Assembly: GCF_024198175.1 (NCBI RefSeq)
Contig: NZ_JAJVKV010000003.1
Coordinates: 992,001 to 1,056,000 of the forward strand
Direction of reading: 5' to 3'
Source: Pyxidicoccus xibeiensis
GTDB taxonomy: Bacteria > Myxococcota > Myxococcia > Myxococcales > Myxococcaceae
Length of the DNA: 64,000 nucleotides
Each line of letters opens with the position of its first letter. Positions within the stretch are counted from its first letter, which is position 1. The position numbers and the translations under genes are program-made. The notes under the pieces were generated by a model that was given only the letters and a program-made list of their open reading frames with translations, had not been told where the DNA came from and did not search any database. Below are positions 1 to 9,554 of the stretch, one piece after another.

Positions 1-2869
1 GCGCGATGGCAGGAACCTCGCCCCGGCGGATGCGCTCGCGGACGGCATTGAAGAAGGTACCCGCCTCCAGGTCGGGAATCTCCACCGTGGCCGCAAGCAC
101 CCCGCGTGCGCCCGCCTCGATGAAGGAAGCCGGAAGGCTGAAGGGCGCATCGAGCACATACGCCGTATGCGCCGCGCGGCAGGCCGCGAGCACCACGAAA
201 GGTGCCCCTCTCAGCGAGGAGGCGCGGACCTGAGGCACTGTCAGCTCATACCCATCTGGCCCCGGGGCCAGCAGCAGATAGGAGGTATCGGCATGGCCAT
301 CGACGACGCCATGGGCCACCAGGTCGACTTCGGTGGCGTCCTTCATGGCGGCCAACACCCGGGGCGGGGTGGCCTCGGCTCCCACGAGCGTGACGCGCTG
401 CTCGTCGGGACCAAAGCCTGGAGTCCACGCGTTGAGGCGCTTGAGGGAACTGCCGGGCGGCGGCTCTACATCGGAGACGACCAGATGCACCGCGCTCCCC
501 GTGCGCTGCGTGGGTGTAGGCGCAGTGCGTGTCAGGTAGCTCCAGGCAAGCTCTGGTGGAAGCAGCCCCGCCCGCCCATGAAGCGGAGGCCGGGCGAGCA
601 CCTCCACCCGCGAGCACGCGCGCAGGACAGTCAGGAGCATTTCCGGAACGACACCACCGAGCCGTATCTCCAGGGGCTGACGCCTGGACTCGTCGAAGTA
701 GCCGACCAGTTCCCCCGCAGTGCCGCGCGCCACGAGCAGCGTCCGCTCGGAGTCCGCGGTGACCGCCAGCAGGCATTGCGCTGGCAATCCGACGCCTCGC
801 TCCCTCTCGAACAACTCCAGCGCTTCCCTGTAGGCACCACGCCGGCCAGCGTCGTGGAGCAGCGACGTATAGCTATAGGTCCGCGCCCGCTTCGCATGCG
901 AGTCATCCTTCAGACCCTCGGCCTCTGCCTCCTCGATGGCTTTCCAGAGCAACGCTCGTCCGCGCTCCGCGTCCTGCTCGATATAGAACCTCCCCCGAAC
1001 GTGTGTAGCGAGTACTCGCTTCCCCTCGCTGAGCTCAGACCTGGCTGACTCCAGTGCACGCAACAGGTGCGCCTCGTCATCGGGAGCGCGCTTCAGCCGG
1101 CTGATCTCCGCCAGGTCCATGGCCCCCGCGAACAGGAGTGGCTGCCCCGTAGCCAGGGCGGCATCGATTTCGCGGCGGGCCTCGTCCACCCGTAGTTCCT
1201 GGAACGCCATGCTCGCAAGGATCTGGTGGGCGCGGAGCTCGGCGGTCGGGTCTCCCCGACCGCGCTCCAGATACTCCCCCAGGTAGGCGCGCGTGAGGTG
1301 GCTGTCGTTCACCACGCGGGAGATGCGTGCACGGTTCCACAACAGCTCCTGCTCCAGCCACCATTCGTTGTTCTCACGCGCGATCTTCAGGGCACTCGTC
1401 ACGTGAGAGAGCGCGTCATCAACCTTGATGTGTTGGATGTGGATGCTGATCAGGTCCAGTTCCAGACTCAGGCAGCGGTATTCGAAGCCGCTTGCCGGAC
1501 AATGCCCGAGCGCGGCCTGAAGCGTCCGAGTGGCCTGCTTCCAGTTTCCTTCCGTGAACTCAAGCTTGGCACGCTCCTGCGCCGCGAGGAGCTTGAACCA
1601 GAGATCTCCCGTGGAGGCGGCCCTGGCTTCGTAGAGCTTCAAGTTGAGGCGAGTGATGCCTGAGCGCTGGAGCACGCCCAGGAAGATGTCGTTCTCACCA
1701 GAGCTGAGCAGTACAGCGAGCTGGCGCTCCTGCTCCGCGCGAGAAGGCCGCTCCTTGGCAAAGGCCGCATAGCCGAGGGCGAGGGGACCGCGCCGCGAGA
1801 AGTTGGCGTTACTGACATGGCGCACGTACTTCTCCAGCACGTCACCGCCTGCTCTCGCATCCAGGTCCTGGGCGAGGGGCAACAGCGCCAGCACACGCTC
1901 GCGATTCGGCGCTGAGCGGACGGCGTCGTAGAGATAGAGCCGCGCCATGGAAAACTGGCTGAAGCTCCTGGGAAGAATGGTCGGCGGCGCCTCGCGAAGA
2001 GCCTTTCCAGCTTCGTATGCGGTCTTCCATTTCTTGTGACGTTCAAACGTCGTGCTCCGCAATTCGTCAGCCTTGAGCTTCGCCTCGTCGGACCAGCCCG
2101 GCTCGTGCAGGTCGGCCACCTCCTTGAAAGCACTGGCCGCCACCAGCGGCAGGCCCAGCTCGCGCAGCGCCAGCGCCCGGTTCCACAGAGCCTGCGGGTG
2201 ACGCGGGTGCCCCCGAAGCACGCCATCCACCAGGCGAAGAGCCTCATCGGGCCTGCCCTTGAGCAGCATCGCCACCGCGCGGTCGTTCTCGCGCTCCGGC
2301 GTGCGCTCCAGCTTGTCCAGTTCCAGCAGCGCCTGGTCAGCCAGGCCCGGGTCGTCACGCACGAGGTACGCCGCGACAATGCCCGGGACGTCTTCCTGCT
2401 CCTCCAGCCAGGACATCGCCTTGTGCGGCAGGGCCTCCGGAGCGCCGTCGTCGTTGCCCATCATCCTCGAGGCCTGAGGTCGGTGGTCATCCGCGCCGGG
2501 ATACGCGACACGGGCCTCCAACAGGCGCTGGGGCCGCTTCGCCAGCCACACGTCGTGCTGGGGCTCCGAGGACATCATCCGCGGCACCGCCACCACCACC
2601 AGCACCGCCGCCGCCAGCCCCGCCACCGCCTGCACCAAGGTGCGCCGCCGGAACAACGGAATCGGCGCGCGAGGCGCGGGCACAGGAGCCGGCGCACGCT
2701 CGTCGGCGCCCTCCATGTGCCGCCGTGCCAGCATCCGCAGCTGCAGCAGCTCCGTCACCTGCCCCTGGCACTTCACACAGTCCGGAAGGTGCTCCCGGAA
2801 GCGCTCCGCCGCCTCGGGTGGCAGCTCCCCATCCACGAACAGCCCTACGTCCTCACAAGGGGAGGCCAT
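1..2869 (-). CDS. Membrane-anchored anti-sigma-like zinc finger fused to TPR region and C-terminal CHAT protease (partial)
   Basis: The open frame runs leftward from ATG at 2869 and leaves the window still open, giving about 956 residues. Residues 5-34 carry a zf-HC2-like pattern (C5, H27, C31, C34) typical of zinc-binding anti-sigma factors. A single membrane segment lies at about 77-95, followed by TPR-like helices (clear near 175-250) and a long helical region. The C-terminal part is a CHAT (caspase-like) domain: His853 in VAHG and Cys897 in LAACRA form the expected dyad. The start overlaps the sigma-factor stop (TAATG), so the two are coupled, as usual for sigma/anti-sigma pairs. By standard anti-sigma topology the zinc finger would be cytoplasmic and the CHAT domain periplasmic; that is inference. 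The fusion suggests CHAT proteolysis controls sigma release, untested. Confidence 0.85.
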   Translation of the reverse strand, partial: MASPCEDVGLFVDGELPPEAAERFREHLPDCVKCQGQVTELLQLRMLARRHMEGADERAPAPVPAPRAPIPLFRRRTLVQAVAGLAAAVLVVVAVPRMMSSEPQHDVWLAKRPQRLLEARVAYPGADDHRPQASRMMGNDDGAPEALPHKAMSWLEEQEDVPGIVAAYLVRDDPGLADQALLELDKLERTPERENDRAVAMLLKGRPDEALRLVDGVLRGHPRHPQALWNRALALRELGLPLVAASAFKEVADLHEPGWSDEAKLKADELRSTTFERHKKWKTAYEAGKALREAPPTILPRSFSQFSMARLYLYDAVRSAPNRERVLALLPLAQDLDARAGGDVLEKYVRHVSNANFSRRGPLALGYAAFAKERPSRAEQERQLAVLLSSGENDIFLGVLQRSGITRLNLKLYEARAASTGDLWFKLLAAQERAKLEFTEGNWKQATRTLQAALGHCPASGFEYRCLSLELDLISIHIQHIKVDDALSHVTSALKIARENNEWWLEQELLWNRARISRVVNDSHLTRAYLGEYLERGRGDPTAELRAHQILASMAFQELRVDEARREIDAALATGQPLLFAGAMDLAEISRLKRAPDDEAHLLRALESARSELSEGKRVLATHVRGRFYIEQDAERGRALLWKAIEEAEAEGLKDDSHAKRARTYSYTSLLHDAGRRGAYREALELFERERGVGLPAQCLLAVTADSERTLLVARGTAGELVGYFDESRRQPLEIRLGGVVPEMLLTVLRACSRVEVLARPPLHGRAGLLPPELAWSYLTRTAPTPTQRTGSAVHLVVSDVEPPPGSSLKRLNAWTPGFGPDEQRVTLVGAEATPPRVLAAMKDATEVDLVAHGVVDGHADTSYLLLAPGPDGYELTVPQVRASSLRGAPFVVLAACRAAHTAYVLDAPFSLPASFIEAGARGVLAATVEIPDLEAGTFFNAVRERIRRGEVPAIA

Positions 2870-3396
2870 TACTTGTCTCCTGAATTGAAGAACTCGCGAA
2901 GCCGTGCGCGAGCGTCGAACAGTCGCTTGGCGACCGCTCCGATGTGGATGTCGAGGATGCGAGCGATGTCCTGGTACCGGTGCCCGGCCGCGTACAGCTC
3001 GAACGTGGCCCGCAGCTTCGGGCTCAGCGACTGCACGGCCTGGGAGAAGCGCTCGTCCGTGACGGTGTCATAGACGGAAGGCACGGTGGGCTCGAGCGGG
3101 TCGACGACTTCGTTGCGAAGCGTCGGGTCCTTCGCGTTCTGGTCCCTCACGCGTTGTCTCCGGAGCTGGTCATAGAAGAGCGTGGAAATCGTCTTCATGA
3201 GCCAGGCCCCGCAGCGGCTCTCGTCGAGCCGCGCCCCCTCTCCGCTGAACTCCCGGATGAACCGGAACAGCGCCTCCTGCACCAGGTCCTCCGCGTCGCT
3301 CGCGTTGCGGCACAGGTGCTGGGCCCGGGCCACCAGCCATGTCCTGTTCCGCGTGGCGTACGCGCTGGCCCAGTGCCCGTCATTTCCCTTGTCCAT
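2869..3396 (-). CDS. ECF-type RNA polymerase sigma factor
   Basis: From ATG 3396 the product is 175 residues, normal for an ECF sigma factor. Region 2 is visible as the stretch around DAEDLVQEALFRFIREF, with a helical DQLRRQR segment after it. Region 4 is the C-terminal helix-turn-helix around LYAAGHRYQDIARIL and HIGAVAKRLFDARARLREFF. The frame stays open upstream to 3675, but the extra 93 residues are Pro/Ser-rich low complexity, so the short start is preferred; an ATG at 3552 is an alternative. The stop TAA shares its last base with the ATG of the downstream zinc-finger/CHAT gene, pointing to a sigma/anti-sigma pair made in fixed ratio. The target promoters are not known; autoregulation from the divergent intergenic region is plausible. 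Confidence 0.88.
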   Translation of the reverse strand: MDKGNDGHWASAYATRNRTWLVARAQHLCRNASDAEDLVQEALFRFIREFSGEGARLDESRCGAWLMKTISTLFYDQLRRQRVRDQNAKDPTLRNEVVDPLEPTVPSVYDTVTDERFSQAVQSLSPKLRATFELYAAGHRYQDIARILDIHIGAVAKRLFDARARLREFFNSGDK

Positions 3397-3751
3397 TGCC
3401 AGTGATTGCCCCCCCTGCCCCGTGTCGTGCTCACGGGGAGGAATGGGCAACCTTATGACACGGGCCTCCGGGACTGGAGAAGGTGATGCCAGAGGTGACG
3501 GTGCCTCGTCTGTCGCGGGGTCACTTGACGCCGGAGGATGGCTGGAGGGCATCGCTCTTCTCGTCCGAGAGGGGCCAGGGAAAGGACTGCGGGTCTGCCT
3601 CGACCCGAGAGGACGCGCTGGAGTGAAATTGTTACCTGCCCCGGAATGCGGTGGCTTTGTTCGTAAGGAATTCACCTGCCCGCGTCATGTCTGAGGAAGC
3701 GGGGGCGAGGCCGCGGTCCTCCCGCGTGAAAAAGGGGAGGGGTGTCTGTCC
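3397..3751. other. Divergent intergenic region between sigma factor and CHAT-STAND gene
   Basis: About 355 bp separate the preferred starts of the two divergent genes. Part of it can be read as an in-frame Pro/Ser-rich N-terminal extension of the sigma factor. A purine-rich ribosome-binding site (AAAGGGGAGGGG) sits just before ATG 3752. The stretch near 3620-3680 is the most AT-rich part and is the likely place for the promoters, but I see no confident -35/-10 pair. Confidence 0.5.
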
Positions 3752-6700
3752 ATGAGCACGGCACGCCTGGGGGAGCCGGGGCCGAGGTTCGCGAGCGAGG
3801 ACGCGGCGGGAGGGGCGGTGGGTCCATACGAGGTCGTGCTGGAGTTCACACGGGCCCACCGGGCCGATGACCCCTATGGCTTCCATGACCTGCGGCCGCA
3901 GGAGTACCTGCTGCGCATGGGCCAGGGAGGGGTGAAGAGCGCGTACTTCCCCTGGAGCGAGCGGGTACTGATGGACCTCGCGGCGCTGGCACGTGGGGAG
4001 CCGGACCCGGTGGCGGCGCGGCGGCTGGGCGAGGAGCTGCGGCGCTTCCTGGACGCGCTGGACTGGGGAGGGCACGAGGACGCCCTGGAGGCCGAGGCGC
4101 GGAGCGGGCGGGGGCCCCGGCTGGTGGTGCGCTCGGCGGCGGCGGAGCTGTACTCGCTGCCGTGGGAGCTGGCGACGTTCAAGGACAGCGGGCAGCACCT
4201 GGCGGACCTGCGCGGCTTCACGCTGCGCTACGAGTGGCCCCGGGAGGTGCGCCCGGCGCCCGCGCCCTCGGCCCGGGAGGGGCGCGTGCTGCTGGCCTGG
4301 TCCGAGGCGGGCGGCGGCGTGCCGGAGAAGGAGCACCAGGAGGCGCTCGCGCGGGCCAGCCTGGAGGGGGGCTTCGGCTTCGAGGGGCGGCGGGACGTGC
4401 TGCCCAAGGTGTCGCTGGAGGCGCTGGAGAAGACGCTGCGCGAGGCCGTGCAGGCCGACGAGCCCGTCGCCGTGCTGCACCTGCTCTGTCACGGGGCGCC
4501 GCTGGGGACGTCGGAGGACAGTCACTACGGGCTGGTGTGGAACGCGCCGGAGGGCGGCAGGCGCCTGGTGGACGCGGGGGCGCTGGGCGCGGTGCTGGGG
4601 CCGTACCGGGACACGCTCCGCATGGTGGTGCTGTGCGCCTGCCATGGCGGAGACGGCGGCGCGCTGGCCAGCCACCTGGGCAGCCTGGCGCAGGAGCTCC
4701 ACCGCGTGGGCATCGGCATGGTGGTGGCATCGCGGCTGCCGCTGTCGGCCGAGGGCTCGGTGGTGCTGGCGCGGACGCTGTACGAGAAGCTGCTGGTGGA
4801 CTCGTGCTCGCTGGAGGAGGCGCTGGGCGCGGCGCGGCGCGGGCTGCGGGTGGAGGTGAAGGGCTTCGACTGGGCCTCGCTGCAGCTGTATGCGCGCCGC
4901 ACCGGTGACGCGGACCTGCGGCCGGTGGTGCTGCGGCCCTACCAGGGGCTGCTGCCCTTCGGTCCGAGCAACCGGCGCTTCTTCTTCGGACGCAGCCGCC
5001 TGGAAGCGGAGCTGCTGGCACGACTGGGGGAGGCCGTGCGGGGGCAGAGGCCCCGCTTCCAGGTGGTGGCGGGCGCGTCCGGCGCGGGGAAGTCCTCGGT
5101 GGTGATGGCCGGGCTCATCCCCCAACTGCCACCGGCCGAGTGGGACGTGCTGACGGTGCGGCCCGAGGCGCTGGTGCGCACCATGCCGAGGGCAACGGGC
5201 ATGCGCGCCGAGGCGCTGCGCGAGCTGCGCCACCGGCTGCACCGGCTGTGGAGCGCCGAGCCCATGGCGGACGAAGGCCGGGTGGAGCCGCACGACGTGC
5301 TGGTGGAGGTGTGGAGGCTGAGGCACGCGCGCCCCCAGCAGAGGCTGCTGCTGGTGGTGGACCAGCTCGAGGAGGTCTTCACGCACCTGGACCCCGTGGA
5401 GCGCCGCGAGCTGATGCAGGCCCTGTGGGCGCTGGGCCGGGAGAAGGAGCTGGAGTGCGTGGTGGTGACCACGCTGCGGGTGGACTCCTTCGAGCGCTGC
5501 GGCGAGGTGGTGCTGGACGCGGACACCCGGCTGGACGCGGTGGTGTACGCGGAGAAGCACCGCGTCTTCGTGCCGCAGATGAGCCCGGAGGAGCTGGCGG
5601 AGGCCATCGAGAAGCCCGCACACCGGGTGGGGCTGTACCTGGAGGCGGGGCTGGTGGACCGGCTGTGCCGGGACGTGGGGCAGGAGCCCGGCGCGCTGCC
5701 GCTGCTGGAGCACGCGCTGGACACGCTGTGGCGCCACCGCGAAGGCCACCGGCTGACGCACCGGGCCTACGAGGAGATGGAGGGTGTGGCGGGCAGCCTC
5801 GTGCAGACGGCGGAGCAGCTCTACGACAGCCTGGAGGAGGACGAGCGCCAGCAGTCCCGGCGGCTGCGCGCGGAGCTGGTCGCGCTGGGGGACGAGACGA
5901 CGCCCGACACCCGGCGGCGGGTGTGGCTGGAGGACGTGCGCCCCTCGGACCCGGCGGAGCAGGCCGCCTTCGACCGCGTGCTGGACAAGCTGGTGACGGC
6001 GCGGCTCGTCACCCGGAGCACCGTGGGGGACGGCGGCGGCAAGGTCTGCCTGGAGGTGGCGCACGAGGCGCTCATCCGCCGGTGGAAGCGGCTGCGGGGC
6101 TGGCTCCAGCAGAACCGGCGGCGGCTGCTCCAGTGGCGCGAGCTGCGGGCCATGGCCGAGGCGTGGCAGTTGCACCGCAACGAGCCGGAGGGCGGCAGCT
6201 CCTACCTCGCGGTGGGCGCGCGGCTCGGGTATGCGCGCGGCATCCGCGAAGAGCACCAGTGGCAGATGACGGCGCCGGTGCGCGAGTTCCTGGAGGCCTG
6301 CGAGGAGCACGAGCACCGCAAGGTGCGGAGCAGGAGGCGGCGGCGGATGGGGCTGGTGCTGGCGATGGGAGTGCTCGCGGCGGTGACCTTCGAGCTGACG
6401 CGCCGACATCTCGCCGCCCTGGAGCGGCTGGAGCGTATCGGCCGGCAGGGCACGCAGGTCCACCGCGGCGTCGCGCGGCTGTGTCCCAGGGACGACGCGA
6501 AGGCGGAGTGCGGGGAGCTGCGCCAGGCGGCGGACACGTTCCTGGTGGGGCTCGATGCGGCCAACGAGGTCCCGCTCCTGCAGGACCGCGTCACCCACCA
6601 CATGGCGACCGGCGACACGGCCCGGATGCGGGGAGACCTGGCGAGCGCGAGCGAGGAGTACCGTCAGGCCCTGGCGCTCACCCAGGACCTGCTCGCGAAA

Positions 6701-6970
6701 CAGCCGGACACGCCGCTGTTCAAGCAGATGCGCGTCAGCATCCATGCCAGCCTCGGACAGCTGGCCCACACGCGGGGCCTGTTCAAGGAGGCGCTCCAGC
6801 ACTACCTCACGCACCTGGAGCTGCTCGACGAGCTGCTGAAGCACGACCCGGCCAACGCCGGCCTCCGGGACGAGCACTCCCGGAGCCTCAAGCGGCTGGC
6901 GAAGCTGGCGTCGGACCAGGCCCAGTCGGTGAAGGACGCGGCGCGGCCCCTGGGCAACCCCGACCCCTGA
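3752..6970 (+). CDS. CHAT protease-nSTAND ATPase-TPR protein
   Basis: The 1072-residue product has an N-terminal CHAT caspase-like domain (about 110-390) with His247 in LCHG and Cys297 in the LCACHGG motif as the expected dyad. Next is a STAND-type P-loop ATPase of the nSTAND1 kind (about 395-860): Walker A GASGAGKSS at 441-449 and Walker B LLLVVDQLEEV with Asp537. A basic patch and a probable membrane helix (about 866-884) follow, and the C-terminus (about 900-1050) has TPR-like helices. STAND ATPases work as signal-triggered oligomerising switches, and CHAT effectors on them cleave target proteins, often in conflict or cell-death responses in multicellular bacteria. A strong ribosome-binding site precedes ATG 3752. 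It is divergent from a second CHAT gene, so the two may share a circuit. Substrate and trigger are unknown. Confidence 0.92.
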   Translation: MSTARLGEPGPRFASEDAAGGAVGPYEVVLEFTRAHRADDPYGFHDLRPQEYLLRMGQGGVKSAYFPWSERVLMDLAALARGEPDPVAARRLGEELRRFLDALDWGGHEDALEAEARSGRGPRLVVRSAAAELYSLPWELATFKDSGQHLADLRGFTLRYEWPREVRPAPAPSAREGRVLLAWSEAGGGVPEKEHQEALARASLEGGFGFEGRRDVLPKVSLEALEKTLREAVQADEPVAVLHLLCHGAPLGTSEDSHYGLVWNAPEGGRRLVDAGALGAVLGPYRDTLRMVVLCACHGGDGGALASHLGSLAQELHRVGIGMVVASRLPLSAEGSVVLARTLYEKLLVDSCSLEEALGAARRGLRVEVKGFDWASLQLYARRTGDADLRPVVLRPYQGLLPFGPSNRRFFFGRSRLEAELLARLGEAVRGQRPRFQVVAGASGAGKSSVVMAGLIPQLPPAEWDVLTVRPEALVRTMPRATGMRAEALRELRHRLHRLWSAEPMADEGRVEPHDVLVEVWRLRHARPQQRLLLVVDQLEEVFTHLDPVERRELMQALWALGREKELECVVVTTLRVDSFERCGEVVLDADTRLDAVVYAEKHRVFVPQMSPEELAEAIEKPAHRVGLYLEAGLVDRLCRDVGQEPGALPLLEHALDTLWRHREGHRLTHRAYEEMEGVAGSLVQTAEQLYDSLEEDERQQSRRLRAELVALGDETTPDTRRRVWLEDVRPSDPAEQAAFDRVLDKLVTARLVTRSTVGDGGGKVCLEVAHEALIRRWKRLRGWLQQNRRRLLQWRELRAMAEAWQLHRNEPEGGSSYLAVGARLGYARGIREEHQWQMTAPVREFLEACEEHEHRKVRSRRRRRMGLVLAMGVLAAVTFELTRRHLAALERLERIGRQGTQVHRGVARLCPRDDAKAECGELRQAADTFLVGLDAANEVPLLQDRVTHHMATGDTARMRGDLASASEEYRQALALTQDLLAKQPDTPLFKQMRVSIHASLGQLAHTRGLFKEALQHYLTHLELLDELLKHDPANAGLRDEHSRSLKRLAKLASDQAQSVKDAARPLGNPDP

Positions 6971-6986
6971 GCCGGCGCCCCGCCGG

Positions 6987-9320
6987 CTACAGCGTCAGCA
7001 GGAACGCGAGCAGGTCATCGCGCTCCCCCGGCGTGAGCGCGCGCGTGTCGCCGTGCTTCGGCCCGGACGCCTCCAGCACCGCGCGCAGCGGGAAGCGCGT
7101 GCCCACCACGAGCCGCCCGTCCTTCACCGCGTAGCCGGCGGTGGCGCTCGTCAGCAGGGGCCACACGTCCCACGTGCCCACCAGCGACGGCGTCGCCGCG
7201 CCGGGCACCAGGTCCTGCTGCTCCAGCCGCAGCGGCAGCGCCACCGGCGTGCCCACGTCCAGGTACTTCCCGCGCGTGGCCGGGTCCTGGTCCAGCGTGT
7301 AGAGCGGCGCGGGGTGGCACTCCACGCAGCGGCCCTTCCCCTCGAACAGCTCGCGCCCGCGCGCCGGGTTCCCCACCGCGCCGTCCGGCAGCTCCACCGA
7401 CTCCAGCGGTGCGCCGTCCGCGCCCCGGAAGGGGTTGGGCGGCGTCGCCATCATCGCGTTGAAGAGGGTGAGCGCCTCCACCTCCTCCGGCGACGGGGCC
7501 GGGTTGTGGAAGCGGTTGCGCCCGCCCACGAAGCTCGCCGTCTCCGCGAGGCTGTCCTGGCTGGCCGGCGTGAAGTACGGCGGCGTGTCCCGGCTGCCCA
7601 GCACCGTGGTGGAGCGGTAGATGCGGTTGGGCCGGGTCTTCTCGTAGAAGACGCCGCCCGTGTGCCCCTCGAGGTGGCAGCCGTCGCAGGTAATCCCCGT
7701 GCGCCCCAGGTCCGCGTAGTAGAGGACCTGCCCCAGGCGGCGCTTGGCCTGCGCGCGCGACGCCACCACGGGCCACTGGCGCACCACGCGGGCCCGGCCG
7801 GCCCTTGCCTCGCGCACGTCCACCACCGCCACCGTCCGCGTGAAGCGGTTGAGCACGTAGAGCGTGCGCCCGTCCGGCGCCAGCGCCAGCGAGCGCGGCC
7901 CGGAGTGCAGCTCCTCCCCTGCCCTGCCCTTCGTCCCGAAGTCCTCCGCCGGGCGGATGCGCGGCGTATTCGCGGGCGGCGCCAGCGCCACCTCCTGCAG
8001 CACCGCGCCGCGCGCCGCCTTCTCGGCCCCAGCCAGCGCGCGCGCGTCCAGCACGCGCACCCGGCCGACGCCCACGTCCGCCGCGTAGAGCAGCCCGGCG
8101 GCGTCATCCAGCGCCAGCCCCTCCGTCACGCCCGCGCCGAAGCCCCGGTGCCGCACGTAGTCGCCCTTCGCCGGGTCCACCACCGCCACGCCGCTGTTGT
8201 TGCTCACCTCCATGCGCTTCGGGTTGGGCCCCACGTTGGGGCCCAGGCTGGCCATGAAGAGGCGCCCCAGCCGCTCGCTCGCGACGACGGCGCGGGGCGC
8301 CTTGCCGCCCATCACCTGCTCGCGGAAGGGCTCCGTGTGTCCTCCCAGAATCGCCACGCCCGGCCCCGGCGCCACCGTGGCCACGGGCGCGCCGTCCTCC
8401 TGGCGCAGCAGCTCCAGCTGGCCCGTCTGGAGGCTGCCCACCGCCAGCACGTCCTTCCACCGCGCCAGCGCGCGCGGGTTGGGGTCCACCGCCGCCGTCC
8501 ACCGCGGCTTCCCGTCCGCCAGCGACACCGCGTGCACCCTGTCCCGCACGTGCTCGGCGATGAAGGCCACGCCGCGCGCCCCATCCACCTCCAGCCCGTG
8601 GGCGCCGAGCGGCGCGGGCAGAGTCCGGGGCGCACTGCCCGGCGCATCCAGCGCGTACAGGCGCAGCTCCGGCTGGTAGCGGTGCACCACGCCCAGCCAA
8701 GGCCTGCCGGACGCATCCTGCCAGGTCGCCAGCGCGGAGGGCCCGTCGCCCGCCGCCAGTCGCTCCACCCGGCCCCCCTCCACGTCCAGCGAGAACACCG
8801 TGTCCGTGGTGGGCGAGGCCAGGAACAGCGTGCGCCCGTCCGGGGACAGCGCCATCGCCGTCAGGTCCGCGAAGGCCGCGTCGTTCACCACCGTGAGCCG
8901 CGAGACGCCCTCGGTCCGAGCGCCGCCAGCGAGCGCCAGCCGCGCCTCCACCACCACCTGCCCCGTGTCCTCCGGCAACGCCAGGTCCGCGGGCAGGCGG
9001 GCGTAGGCGTGGCGCGAGTCCACCACCGTCAGCGGCAGCTCGCGCGACAGCGGCGGCCCCAGCGCCAGCGTCAGCCCCGGCACCAGCCGCTCGCCCTGGA
9101 TGGACAGGGGCTGGGACGTCTCGTTGCTGAGGAGCCGGGGCCCGACCGAGGTGAGCGTCGCACCCGGCGATACACCTCCTGAAACAGCCTCAGGGGACGT
9201 CGCCCCCTGGCGCAGCACCACGACGCCCACGGCCGAGCCCACCGCCACCAGCGCCGCCAGCACTCCCCACTTTCGAGCCTTGTGCGTCAATTCGGTTCCG
9301 GAGCCTCCGGGCCCCAGCAT
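6987..9320 (-). CDS. Beta-propeller / di-heme c-type cytochrome
   Basis: The 777-residue product starts with a membrane or signal segment (about 18-38, around WGVLAALVAVGSAVGVVVL). A YncE-like beta-propeller follows, with repeated blades such as LALAPDGRTLYVLNR. The C-terminal third carries two heme-binding CXXCH motifs, CDGCH and CVECH, spaced as in the MauG/cytochrome c peroxidase superfamily. It is therefore probably an exported di-heme redox protein. ATG 9320 is only 2 nt from its GAAGG; TTG 9290 is a credible alternative start. It converges on the CHAT-STAND gene 16 bp away and is divergent from the gliding-type operon. The substrate is not evident. Confidence 0.85.
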   Translation of the reverse strand: MLGPGGSGTELTHKARKWGVLAALVAVGSAVGVVVLRQGATSPEAVSGGVSPGATLTSVGPRLLSNETSQPLSIQGERLVPGLTLALGPPLSRELPLTVVDSRHAYARLPADLALPEDTGQVVVEARLALAGGARTEGVSRLTVVNDAAFADLTAMALSPDGRTLFLASPTTDTVFSLDVEGGRVERLAAGDGPSALATWQDASGRPWLGVVHRYQPELRLYALDAPGSAPRTLPAPLGAHGLEVDGARGVAFIAEHVRDRVHAVSLADGKPRWTAAVDPNPRALARWKDVLAVGSLQTGQLELLRQEDGAPVATVAPGPGVAILGGHTEPFREQVMGGKAPRAVVASERLGRLFMASLGPNVGPNPKRMEVSNNSGVAVVDPAKGDYVRHRGFGAGVTEGLALDDAAGLLYAADVGVGRVRVLDARALAGAEKAARGAVLQEVALAPPANTPRIRPAEDFGTKGRAGEELHSGPRSLALAPDGRTLYVLNRFTRTVAVVDVREARAGRARVVRQWPVVASRAQAKRRLGQVLYYADLGRTGITCDGCHLEGHTGGVFYEKTRPNRIYRSTTVLGSRDTPPYFTPASQDSLAETASFVGGRNRFHNPAPSPEEVEALTLFNAMMATPPNPFRGADGAPLESVELPDGAVGNPARGRELFEGKGRCVECHPAPLYTLDQDPATRGKYLDVGTPVALPLRLEQQDLVPGAATPSLVGTWDVWPLLTSATAGYAVKDGRLVVGTRFPLRAVLEASGPKHGDTRALTPGERDDLLAFLLTL

Positions 9321-9519
9321 CCTTCATTGCCCTCGCCGTCGCGATGTTCTCCAGACCTGCCTGCTCAGCAGGGCGCCGACTTCGAATACAGCGCCGGCAC
9401 GCCATTTTTGCCGCCTGCCGGCAATGAAAATGAGGATTCGTGGAGCGTGCGCCCCACATGGGGTGGAGTGCCCCCCACACCTGTGCGTGCAGGCATTCCG
9501 CCCGGCCCTGGAGTGTGCG

Positions 9520-9548
9520 TTGACAGGTCGGTACACGCATCGCTTAAC
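9520..9548 (+). promoter_or_regulatory. Candidate sigma-70-type promoter of the envelope operon
   Basis: A perfect TTGACA lies at 9520-9525 with a weak -10-like CTTAAC at 9543-9548 after a 17-bp spacer, in an otherwise GC-rich gap. The ATG at 9555 would then be at or next to the transcription start, implying a leaderless message. This is pattern-based only. Confidence 0.35.
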
Positions 9549-9554
9549 CTGTTG

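Noticed and set aside
3632..6877. Open frame of 1081 codons on the minus strand across the CHAT-STAND gene
   Set aside because: Pro/Arg/Gln/His-rich translation without domains, exactly antisense to a gene with clear CHAT and STAND motifs; an effect of GC-rich third positions.
7053..9182. 709-codon plus-strand frame across the cytochrome gene
   Set aside because: Arg/His/Pro-rich low-complexity product; the minus strand has heme motifs and a propeller.
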